This document shows, piece by piece, positions 1 to 6,442 of a DNA stretch of 7,517 nucleotides. Source of the stretch: DAOPZC01 sp035353175 (GTDB taxonomy: Bacteria; Verrucomicrobiota; Kiritimatiellia; RFP12; UBA1067). The DNA lies in contig DAOPZC010000125.1 in NCBI GenBank assembly GCA_035353175.1, positions 1-7,517 on the forward strand. The letters run 5' to 3'. Below the pieces are notes generated by a model. That model saw only the letters and a list, made by a program, of their open reading frames with translations. It was not told the DNA's origin and ran no database searches. The translations under genes were made by a program, and so were the position numbers. Position 1 is the first letter of the stretch. Every line of letters starts with the position of its first letter.

Positions 1-1
1 C

Positions 2-499
2 GGCGGCGACGGCAAAGCCCTGCCCGTGCTGTGGGAGGCCCAGCAGAAGTTCGCGGACGAGGAGAAAGACGCGGGTATGGCCGTGATCACCGATGTCGGC
101 GACCTGCACGACATCCACCCCAACGACAAAGAGACCGTGGGCCGCCGTCTGGCGCTGCTGGCGCTCAATCGCGACTACGGCTTCAAAGCGGTCAAGGCCG
201 ATTCGCCCACACTCAAGGAGAGCAAGGTCGAGAACGGCAAGTTTGTGCTGACGTTCAACCACGCGGCGAGCTGGTATACGGCCGGCAATCAGCCCGTCAA
301 AAACTTTGAGGTGGCGGGCGAGGACGGCAACTTCGTCGAGGCGAAGGCCGAGATCAAAGGCGCTCAGCTCGTGGTCGGTTCCGACAAGGTGGCCGCTCCC
401 AAGCAGCTGCGCTTCATGGGCGATCAGACCTGCGAGGGCAACCTCTACAGCGAGGCCTGTCTGTTGCCGGGCGCCTTCCACATCCAGACCAACCCCTAA
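2..499 (+). CDS. Sialate O-acetylesterase-type carbohydrate esterase, C-terminal part (5' end outside the window)
   Basis: Only the last 165 codons are visible. The frame is open from base 2 with no believable internal start, so the gene begins outside the window. The fragment carries the end of the SGNH-hydrolase catalytic domain. The segment VGDLHDIHPNDKETVGRRLA (about residues 32-51 of the fragment) matches the family block in which the His of DIHP (codon 116-118) is the catalytic histidine. The remaining 110 or so residues look like the family's C-terminal beta-sandwich, ending in a degenerate form of the usual P-x-x-L-R-F ... GNLY ... LP block. Proteins of this type are normally exported and remove O-acetyl groups from sialic acids or from plant polysaccharides such as xylan and mannan. 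The substrate cannot be read from this fragment. The next esterase gene starts 39 bases downstream with no terminator between, suggesting co-transcription. Family call firm; substrate unknown. Confidence 0.85.
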   Translation, partial: GGDGKALPVLWEAQQKFADEEKDAGMAVITDVGDLHDIHPNDKETVGRRLALLALNRDYGFKAVKADSPTLKESKVENGKFVLTFNHAASWYTAGNQPVKNFEVAGEDGNFVEAKAEIKGAQLVVGSDKVAAPKQLRFMGDQTCEGNLYSEACLLPGAFHIQTNP

Positions 500-538
500 C
501 CGCCTGTCCTCGCGACTCGCTCATGGAGAAATCGTTTG

Positions 539-1330
539 ATGAACACCAACACACTCAGCACACTCCTCCGTGCCGCCCTTTTGGCCGCCTGTGTGGCCGT
601 CCCCGCTTTCGCCGCGGACACGGTTACCCCCAAGGCGACGCCGGCCCCAAAAACCGCGCGCAAGGCCAGCGACCCAACCGTGGCCGCCCCCAAGGCCAAC
701 AACAAGCGTTTCTTCGAGCTCCACGAGAGTTTCCTCAAGCGCGCCAAGGAGGGGCCGGTCGGCCTCCTTTTCCTCGGTGACTCGATCACCGAGGGGTGGA
801 GGAAGGCCCCCGAGGTTTGGAACAGATACTACGCCAAGTACAACGTCGCCAACTTCGGCATCGGCGGCGATCGCACCGAGCACATCCTCTGGCGTATAGA
901 CAACGGCGAGCTTGACGGCATCAAACCCAAGGTCGTCGTGCTCATGATCGGCACCAACAACACGGGCTCAAATTCCGCCGACCAGATCGCGGCCGCCGAC
1001 CGCAAGATCGTGCAGGCGCTGCGCAGCAAGTTGCCGGAGAGCAAAGTCTTGTTGCTCGCCGTTTTCCCGCGCGGTCCCCGCAAGGGCGCCGGCGGCAAGG
1101 TCGACGAGGGCGACGCCCGCATGAAGATGGCGAAGATCGACGCCGTGAATGCGGCGCTCGCCCAGCTCGACGACGGTAAATCCGTGCGGTTCCTCAACAT
1201 CAACGAGAAGTTCCTCGCCGACGGCAAGATTCCCGCCGACATCATGCCTGACCAACTCCACCCCAGCGCCAAGGGGTACCAGATCTGGGCTGAGGCCATG
1301 CAGCCGCTCCTCGACGAGATGATGCGCTGA
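539..1330 (+). CDS. Secreted SGNH/GDSL-type esterase (PAF-acetylhydrolase-like)
   Basis: Complete 263-residue protein. ATG at 539 is preferred over the in-frame TTG at 536 because GGAGAAA (525-531) lies 7 bases upstream and a normal signal peptide follows. That peptide is hydrophobic at residues 9-22, with probable cleavage after AFA (residue 25). Residues 27-55 form a Pro/Ala/Lys-rich linker. The catalytic domain shows all SGNH blocks: GDSIT (nucleophile Ser82), NFGIGGD (Gly110), GTNN (Asn140), and DQLH with Asp238 and His241. The arrangement resembles the platelet-activating-factor acetylhydrolase IB-type subfamily, which in bacteria is often found as exported acyl or acetyl esterases acting on sugars. 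Together with the esterase just upstream it probably forms a deacetylase pair. Acetylated mannan is a reasonable target given the mannanase-like gene downstream, but that is inference. No membrane anchor or lipobox is visible. Fold and catalytic residues are secure; substrate is not. Confidence 0.9.
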   Translation: MNTNTLSTLLRAALLAACVAVPAFAADTVTPKATPAPKTARKASDPTVAAPKANNKRFFELHESFLKRAKEGPVGLLFLGDSITEGWRKAPEVWNRYYAKYNVANFGIGGDRTEHILWRIDNGELDGIKPKVVVLMIGTNNTGSNSADQIAAADRKIVQALRSKLPESKVLLLAVFPRGPRKGAGGKVDEGDARMKMAKIDAVNAALAQLDDGKSVRFLNINEKFLADGKIPADIMPDQLHPSAKGYQIWAEAMQPLLDEMMR

Positions 1331-1340
1331 ACAAGGGTGC

Positions 1341-1378
1341 CGCGAGGGTTTTCCTGACTGGCGGGGGAAAACCTCGCG
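1341..1378 (+). terminator. Strong hairpin after the esterase pair, possible transcription terminator
   Basis: An inverted repeat of 13 paired bases begins 10 bases after the stop of the SGNH esterase. The left arm, 1341-1354, is CGCGAGGGTTTTCC. The right arm, 1366-1378, is GGAAAACCTCGCG. There is one bulged G, and the loop is 11 bases. The stem would be very stable. It is not followed by a T-run (next bases are ACTAAATGCC), so it is not a textbook intrinsic terminator. It could end transcription with a factor, protect the mRNA 3' end, or be a small repeat-type element. The last bases of the right arm plus flank, CCTCGCGACT, recur at 508-517 in the gap before the SGNH gene. Confidence 0.5.
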
Positions 1379-1513
1379 ACTAAATGCCGTGGCGGCAAAT
1401 CTGAGACGACGGCAGCGGCGGCGAAGGCCTGCGGTTGGAGGCGCGAAAGACTAAAACTCTATATGGACGCAAAAGGGTGCCGTACGCGTGCGCCGTAGGC
1501 AGGGGTGCGGCGC

Positions 1514-1836
1514 AACGGCACGCTGCGCAAAGTGGCTCGTGCACATGGACCCTCTCCGGTACGAATACCTACAGCGGCGCCACGGCCATCAATGCCGGCA
1601 CGTTGACTGGCGGCCATCAGTTCGATCAGCAATTCGCCGACGATCAACGTGGCGGGCGGCGCGGTTTTTAACGTCGCGGCTATCGGTGGCTATACAGTGC
1701 AAACAAAACAGCCGTTGGGTGGGAACGGGATGGTCACGGGAAATGTGACGGCATTCTGGCGGCCGGCGTCACGCCCGCGCAGGGCCGTGTCGCCGTGTGC
1801 GCAATATTCGCAGTATTTTTGCGCAAAAGTCGATAG
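1514..1836 (+). pseudogene. Frameshifted relic of an autotransporter-associated beta-strand repeat (PATR) protein
   Basis: Three consecutive pieces in alternating frames join into one recognisable PATR-type passenger sequence. Codons from 1514 read NGTLRK. The frame then shifts near 1531, and 1531-1605 reads SGSCTWTLSG followed by TNTYSGATAINAGTL, the classic repeat core. A second shift at about 1606 leads to 1607-1752, reading LAAISSISNSPTINVAG and on through GGNGMVTGNVT. A third shift at about 1752 gives ILAAGVTPAQGRV (1753-1791), and this frame stops at 1834. In intact family members these blocks follow one another in exactly this order in a single frame. Members are large secreted or cell-surface proteins, usually many hundreds of residues long. 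Here about 105 codons remain, with no start codon, signal peptide or sorting tail. The piece is probably a dead fragment left after deletion or rearrangement. Sequencing error could explain one shift but hardly three. Confidence 0.7.
1798..1825. promoter_or_regulatory. Dyad-symmetric element upstream of the mannanase promoter, candidate operator
   Basis: TGCGCAA (1798-1804) and TTGCGCA (1819-1825) form a perfect 7-base inverted repeat separated by 14 bases. An alternative pairing of AATA (1803-1806) with TATT (1814-1817) extends it inward. The element ends 8 bases before the proposed -35 box at 1834, a usual place for an activator or repressor site. It overlaps the degraded end of the PATR relic. 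No regulator gene is in the window, so the role is conjecture. Confidence 0.3.
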
Positions 1837-1862
1837 TCATTTCCGCGTTCCCTCTTTATACT
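1834..1862 (+). promoter_or_regulatory. Probable sigma-70-type promoter of the GH26-GH5 gene
   Basis: TAGTCA (1834-1839, 4 of 6 to TTGACA) and TATACT (1857-1862, 5 of 6 to TATAAT) are separated by 17 bases. The region is locally AT-richer than its surroundings. The -10 box is 54 bases before the ATG at 1917, giving a 5' leader of about 48 bases. A strong ribosome-binding site, GGAGGA (1905-1910), sits 6 bases before the start. This would let the mannanase-type gene be transcribed independently of the upstream esterases. Confidence 0.45.
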
Positions 1863-1916
1863 CCACTCCAACGTTACGGTGCGTGACAATTCGGCGGTAC
1901 GGGCGGAGGACGAGCA

Positions 1917-4900
1917 ATGAGACACGTCGGCATATGGGTTTGCGTCTTGGCTGTTGGAGCGGTATTCGCGCAGGAGCCGCAGCCGCTCTTTGCGGTGCGT
2001 CCGGGCATCGCGCTGCCCTACAAGAACAAGACGGTGACGATGGGGCAGGAGTTCGTCGCGACGAAACCGCTCTATGTGACCGCTCTGGGATATCTCGACG
2101 AAGGGGGCGACGGATTGGCCAAGGACCGTTGCGTGCGCCTCTACCGGGTCGGCGACGAGGCGCTGCTGGCAACGGGAACGGTGACGCGCACGGCCGGCGA
2201 GGTGCGCGCAGGCTTCCGCTTTGCGGCGTTGCCTCTGGCGCTCCGTTTGACGCCCGGACGGTATGTGGTCGTCGCCGATTTCGAGGAGGGCTCTGACCGC
2301 TATCTCTCGATGGCCGACGTGGCCGATTTCAACGAGGCCGGCGGCGCGGTTGCCAATCCCAAAATCGGCCGGTGGAGCACGACGGGGCGCGGATATCCCG
2401 AAAGCGCCTTGTCCAACCTCAACGGCATGGCGGTGCACATGACCGGAGCGAGCCTGCTTTTCACGCTGACTGCGCCTGCGGCATGGACCGAGGGGTCGCC
2501 GCTGCCGTCTGCCGTGCCGCTGGTTGACGAACTGGACGGCGAGCGCTTGGTGCCGTGCGAGGGCGCGGTCGACCGGCAGGCGTTGCCGATGTCCCGGGCT
2601 TTGCTGGCGGCACTGCGCGAGTTGTCAGACCAACGGCAGGGAAAGATCCTGAGCGGGCAGTTCATGGGGTGGTACCCGCTGGTCTCGCTCGCCACGGCGA
2701 ACGAGATCTTCCAGCAGACTAGCAACTGGGTGGCGGTCGCGGGCTTCGACTACTACGAGACCTTTGTCAACACGCCCAAGACGAAGCCCGACCTGTTCAA
2801 ACCTCCCCGCTGGCGCTTGGTCAACGAACTGGCAAAGGCACACTATGGCATGGGCGGGCTGGTCACGCTCTCCTGCCACATGACCAACCCGTGGGACGGC
2901 GGACTCGCGTGGAGCAAGGCCGGTCGCTTCGAGGACCTTCTGGATGAAACCACGCCGGCCTATGCGCGCTACATGGAGCAGGTGGACGAGGTCGCACGCG
3001 GTCTGGCCGACCTGCAGGACGCGGGGGTGCCGGTGCTCTTCCGTCCGTTCCACGAGATGACCGGCGCGTTCTGGTGGGGCGCGCGCAACCCGGTCGCGTT
3101 CCGCAAATTGTGGCGGAATCTTTTCGAATACTACACCAGCGGGAAGGGCCTCCATAATCTGGTCTGGGTGTGGTCTCCGCTGGTTTCGATGAAAGCCCTG
3201 GACTACTATCCGGGCAACGCGTTTGTCGATATGACGGGGCTGGACATCTATGCCGACAGCGTGGCCACAGCGACGAACGTGTACGCCGAGCTGATGAAAA
3301 CGGGCAAGCCGTTTGCGGTCACCGAATTCGGACCGCCCGGAAACTCGCTCGACAACGCAAGCCCCCGCAACTATGACTACGGCCCGTTCGCTCAACAATG
3401 CGCCCAATATCTGCCGCGCGCCTGTTATTTCTTGGCGTGGCGCGACGCGTGGGGCCTGCACCGCAACCTCAACGCGTGCCAGCTGCTCGACGATCCGCGG
3501 GTGCTTAACCGAGGCGAACTGGCGTTCGCCTCGCGGACGCAGGGCTTCGAGCGCTTCATCACGCGCGACGGCAACCGGCTGATGGACGGCGGCAAAGACT
3601 TCCGGTTCATGGGGGCGAATATGCCGGGCTTGGTCGTGCCTTACGATTTCACGCTGCGCCTGCCGGAACGCATGACACTGCCGACGGCGTGGGAGATCGA
3701 GGATGCCATGAAAACCCTTTCGCGCATGGGCATGCGCGTGGTGCGCACGTGGAACCTGCCGATGCGAGGCCCCGAAGAGGCTCCGCAGCCGTGGCACTAC
3801 GTGCTGGCACCCGGGCAGTTCAACGAGGCGGCCTTCAGGACGATCGATCAGACGCTCGCGCTGGCCAACAAGCACGGCGTGCGCGTGATGCTCTGCCTTT
3901 CGGCCGGCTCTGGCGACTATCTCGGGGGCATCGGCACGTATGCGGCGCATCGCGGCAAGAAGCGCGAGGCCTTCTGGACTGACCCGCAGCTGCGCGAGGA
4001 CTACAAGACGACGGTGCGCTACGTCCTCGGTCGCGTGAACACCGTGACGGGCGTGCCATACCGGGAGGATAAGGCGATCCTCGCATGGCAGTTCGGCAAC
4101 GAGATGCACAGCGCGCAGACCGACTGGCTTTCGGAAATGGCCGCCTATATGAAGAGCCTCGATCCGAACCATCTGGTCGCCGAAACGCGTCACCATCCGG
4201 CCTTTTCCGAACAGCTCATCGACCCGAACATCGACCTGCTCACACGGCATTACTACACCGACTACAAAGGCTCCGGGACCAACTGGGTCGCTGCGGTCAA
4301 GCGCGAGGTCGAGCTGATCAAGGGACAGCGCCCCTTCTTCGTGGGCGAGTTCGGCCCGTACATCGACGGCAAGGTGCTGACGCGTGAAAACGTCGAGGGC
4401 AAGCTGAAAGACTTTTTAGACGCATGCGTGGCGACTGACGGCGTGTCCGGCGCGCTGCTGTGGAGCATGTATTTCCATCACCGCGACGGCGGTTACTACT
4501 GGCACCAGATCTTCACCTATCCGAGCGTATGGTCGTACCACTTTCCGGGATTCGCCAGCGCGGACGCGCAGGCAGAAATTGGCATCCTGCGCGAGATGCG
4601 TGCGGCGGCGTTTCGCATCCGCGGCGAACCCGTGCCGCCGGTGTCCGCGCCCGACGCGCCGGAGCTGCTGCCGTTCCGCGAGGTACCGCTGTTCTCGTGG
4701 CGCGGTTCCGCTGGCGCCGAGGGATACGACATCGAGCGTGCCGTATCGTCCGAGGGGCCTTGGTCGCTGCTGAAGGAGGGCATGTCGGACGCGGAAGTCG
4801 CGTACCGGCCGCTTTTCAGCGACGAGACGGCCAAGGCGGGCGAGACATGGTTTTATCGCGTGACGGCGCGCAACGCCGGCGGCAAATCGCCGCCTTCCAG

Positions 4901-5363
4901 CGTGGTCGGCCCGGTCGCGGTCAAAGAGGTTTGTTTTGTGGACGAGTTCCATGACCTCGCGCGCGTGTCGGGCAAATCGGGCGGGCTTGTGCTCGACAAC
5001 GCCTACAACGCGCGTTATGCGGAGCATCTCTTTCGCGTCTGCGGCAGCACCAACGACTGGCTGACTTATGCGGTGGCCGGGCCCGTGCGCGAAGCGCGGA
5101 TTGCCGCCTTTTTCGCGCCCGCGCAGGGCGCCGTGGTCGATCCGGTATTTCTGGTCTCTGCGGACGGCCAAACGTTTGTGCCGGCGGCACCTGTGAGCCG
5201 TGCGGAGAAGGCCCACATCGCGCCGCCGCACCGCGGCAACCAGCATCGTCAGACGCAGGTGGACTACACGTTCGCGCCGTCTGCGGGCACCCGCCACGTG
5301 AAGATCGTCTGGTCTGTGCCCATGGCGCTCGACCGCGTGGAACTTTGCCATCCTGGGCGCTAG
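1917..5363 (+). CDS. Secreted two-catalytic-domain glycoside hydrolase: GH26 plus GH5, probable beta-mannanase
   Basis: 1148 residues. The start is fixed by GGAGGA 6 bases upstream and a short signal peptide (cleavage probably after VFA, residue 18). Residues 20-187 form a beta-rich domain resembling the DUF4082-type modules of exported proteins (GQEFVATKPLYVTALGYLD). Residues about 226-535 are GH26: His321, RPFHE with acid/base Glu380, Tyr445, TEFG with nucleophile Glu470, and Trp508. Residues about 541-880 are GH5 (clan GH-A): Arg610, FGNE with acid/base Glu729, His778, Tyr780, GEFG with nucleophile Glu811, and Trp849. Residues about 912-1002 look like fibronectin type III. Residues 1003-1148 are an unassigned beta-sandwich-like tail, perhaps sugar-binding. 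GH26 and many GH5 members are endo-beta-1,4-mannanases, so the enzyme probably cuts mannan or galactoglucomannan outside the cytoplasm. The GH5 subfamily cannot be assigned by eye. Both active sites look intact. No anchor or sorting signal is seen at the C-terminus. Confidence 0.9.
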   Translation: MRHVGIWVCVLAVGAVFAQEPQPLFAVRPGIALPYKNKTVTMGQEFVATKPLYVTALGYLDEGGDGLAKDRCVRLYRVGDEALLATGTVTRTAGEVRAGFRFAALPLALRLTPGRYVVVADFEEGSDRYLSMADVADFNEAGGAVANPKIGRWSTTGRGYPESALSNLNGMAVHMTGASLLFTLTAPAAWTEGSPLPSAVPLVDELDGERLVPCEGAVDRQALPMSRALLAALRELSDQRQGKILSGQFMGWYPLVSLATANEIFQQTSNWVAVAGFDYYETFVNTPKTKPDLFKPPRWRLVNELAKAHYGMGGLVTLSCHMTNPWDGGLAWSKAGRFEDLLDETTPAYARYMEQVDEVARGLADLQDAGVPVLFRPFHEMTGAFWWGARNPVAFRKLWRNLFEYYTSGKGLHNLVWVWSPLVSMKALDYYPGNAFVDMTGLDIYADSVATATNVYAELMKTGKPFAVTEFGPPGNSLDNASPRNYDYGPFAQQCAQYLPRACYFLAWRDAWGLHRNLNACQLLDDPRVLNRGELAFASRTQGFERFITRDGNRLMDGGKDFRFMGANMPGLVVPYDFTLRLPERMTLPTAWEIEDAMKTLSRMGMRVVRTWNLPMRGPEEAPQPWHYVLAPGQFNEAAFRTIDQTLALANKHGVRVMLCLSAGSGDYLGGIGTYAAHRGKKREAFWTDPQLREDYKTTVRYVLGRVNTVTGVPYREDKAILAWQFGNEMHSAQTDWLSEMAAYMKSLDPNHLVAETRHHPAFSEQLIDPNIDLLTRHYYTDYKGSGTNWVAAVKREVELIKGQRPFFVGEFGPYIDGKVLTRENVEGKLKDFLDACVATDGVSGALLWSMYFHHRDGGYYWHQIFTYPSVWSYHFPGFASADAQAEIGILREMRAAAFRIRGEPVPPVSAPDAPELLPFREVPLFSWRGSAGAEGYDIERAVSSEGPWSLLKEGMSDAEVAYRPLFSDETAKAGETWFYRVTARNAGGKSPPSSVVGPVAVKEVCFVDEFHDLARVSGKSGGLVLDNAYNARYAEHLFRVCGSTNDWLTYAVAGPVREARIAAFFAPAQGAVVDPVFLVSADGQTFVPAAPVSRAEKAHIAPPHRGNQHRQTQVDYTFAPSAGTRHVKIVWSVPMALDRVELCHPGR

Positions 5364-5375
5364 CGCGATAACGGA

Positions 5376-5425
5376 CAACAAAGCATGGCCCATGCGGCCT
5401 GATAAGAAACGGGTCGGTTTTGTTG
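5376..5425. terminator. Nested dyad in the convergent gap, possible shared terminator region
   Basis: The 73 bases between the two convergent stops contain CAACAAA (5376-5382) pairing with TTTGTTG (5419-5425). Inside this is a perfect small hairpin, GCATG-GCC-CATGC (5383-5395). The position between converging genes suits a bidirectional terminator. The stems are short, the outer loop is long, and no clean T-run follows on either strand, so the call is weak. Confidence 0.25.
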
Positions 5426-5436
5426 GCGCTGCCCGC

Positions 5437-6333
5437 TTAGACGTTGCAGAGCGTGACGGCTTGCTGAAGGCTTTTAAGCGCGTCGGCGCGTTTCGGAATG
5501 AACTCCTGTCCGATGTAGCCCGTGTAGCCGGTAGCGGCGACGGCGCGCATCAGCTTCGGGTAATCGAGCGTCTGCGTCTCGTCGATCTCGTTCCGGCCGG
5601 GCATGCCGCCGGTGTGGTAGTGGCCCCAGCAGTCGGCGTGTTTCTGGATGTCGGCGAGCACGTCTTCTTTCATCATGGCGGCGTGGTAAATGTCGTAGAG
5701 AACCTTCACGCGCGGAGAATCCACGCGATGGACCAGCTCGACGCACCACCGGGTCGTGTCCGCCATGTAGTCCTTGTGGTTGATGGAGTTGAGAAACTCC
5801 ATGCAGACGGTGACCTTCTTCTCTTCGGCGTAGGGCGCGATCTTCTTGAGCGCCGCCACGCAGTTGTCGAGTCCCTGCTGGTCGTCCAAGCCTTCGCGGT
5901 TGCCCGAAAGGGTGATGACGTTCGGGAATCCGGCATCTGCCGTGGCATCGATGCTTTTGCGGATCGAGGCCAGACAGGCGTCGTGGTTCTCCGTCCGGTT
6001 GAGGCCTTTCGGGATGCTGTGGCTGGGCGTCATGGCGCAGATCAGGCCGTGCTTCTTCAGCGTGGGCCACTGATCGGGCCGGACCAGCTCGATCGATTTG
6101 AGCCCCATCGCCGCGCAGGCGGCCGCAAACGTATCGACGTCCATCTTCTCCCGCTTCATGAAACCGTCGTAGCACCACAGGCAGACCGACTGCTTGATCT
6201 TTCCTGCGGCCTCGGCGGCTTTGGCCGGGATGGCGAAAGGCCAGGCCGAACCGACTACGGCCGCCCCCGCCATGCCCTTGAGCAGTGCCCGCCGCGAAGT
6301 GGGCAATACGGTCCAATCACCATACGAGAACAT
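5437..6333 (-). CDS. Tat-exported TIM-barrel protein of the hydroxypyruvate isomerase / sugar-phosphate isomerase-epimerase family
   Basis: 298 residues. The ATG at 6331-6333 is supported by AGGA (6341-6344) 7 bases upstream. The N-terminus carries a twin-arginine signal, SRRALLK (residues 13-19), then a hydrophobic stretch and a probable cleavage site after AKA (residue 38). The mature part is an AP-endonuclease-2-type TIM barrel. It has four expected metal and catalytic positions: Glu179 in CMEF, Asp214 in YDIYH, His240 in GHYHTGG, and Glu277 in IGQEF. The segment HTGGMPGRNEIDETQTLDYP is typical of hydroxypyruvate isomerases. The classical enzyme interconverts hydroxypyruvate and tartronate semialdehyde in the cytoplasm. 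An exported relative more likely acts on a free sugar or sugar acid, so the substrate is left open. The gene lies 109 bases downstream of, and on the same strand as, a Tat-exported hydrolase, and converges on the mannanase-type gene. Confidence 0.85.
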   Translation of the reverse strand: MFSYGDWTVLPTSRRALLKGMAGAAVVGSAWPFAIPAKAAEAAGKIKQSVCLWCYDGFMKREKMDVDTFAAACAAMGLKSIELVRPDQWPTLKKHGLICAMTPSHSIPKGLNRTENHDACLASIRKSIDATADAGFPNVITLSGNREGLDDQQGLDNCVAALKKIAPYAEEKKVTVCMEFLNSINHKDYMADTTRWCVELVHRVDSPRVKVLYDIYHAAMMKEDVLADIQKHADCWGHYHTGGMPGRNEIDETQTLDYPKLMRAVAATGYTGYIGQEFIPKRADALKSLQQAVTLCNV

Positions 6334-6343
6334 ACGCGCTTCC

Positions 6344-6374
6344 TTTCCCCGATATTTCAGGCCATTTCCCCGAT
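6344..6374 (-). repeat. Two 10-base direct repeats, 21 bases apart, in the leader of the TIM-barrel gene
   Basis: TTTCCCCGAT on the + strand occurs at 6344-6353 and again at 6365-6374, a period of 21 bases or two helical turns. Read on the coding strand it is ATCGGGGAAA. Both copies lie between the proposed promoter and the start codon, and the start-proximal copy abuts the ribosome-binding site. The layout suits a regulator binding one face of the DNA or an effect on translation. A chance repeat is also possible. Confidence 0.35.
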
Positions 6375-6392
6375 CCGAACTTTAACCGTGCT

Positions 6393-6422
6393 ATTGTTGT
6401 GGAACGAAAGACCGTTTGTCAA
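6393..6422 (-). promoter_or_regulatory. Probable promoter of the TIM-barrel gene
   Basis: On the minus strand a perfect TTGACA (6417-6422) is followed after 18 bases by AACAAT (6393-6398, 4 of 6 to TATAAT). It lies in the gap between the stop of the upstream hydrolase and the start at 6333. This suggests the TIM-barrel gene can be transcribed on its own as well as by read-through. The -35 box is excellent and the -10 box is mediocre. Confidence 0.4.
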
Positions 6423-6442
6423 TCGCGTGTTTGCGGCCCGCT

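Noticed and set aside
829..1398. Open frame of 189 codons on the minus strand over the SGNH esterase
   Set aside because: It runs antisense to a complete SGNH protein with all catalytic blocks and shows no recognisable motif of its own.
1435..1463. Possible promoter TTGGAG ... TCTATA before the PATR relic
   Set aside because: The -10 match is poor and there is no intact gene downstream for it to serve.
2625..4250. Open frame of 541 codons on the minus strand inside the GH26-GH5 gene
   Set aside because: The translation is low in recognisable motifs and rich in Arg and His, typical of an antisense shadow. The + strand reading has intact catalytic motifs throughout.
4416..5393. Open frame of 325 codons on the minus strand at the end of the GH26-GH5 gene
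   Set aside because: It is another antisense shadow, with no domain and very high Arg/His content, and it overlaps coding sequence with clear fibronectin-like and GH5 features.
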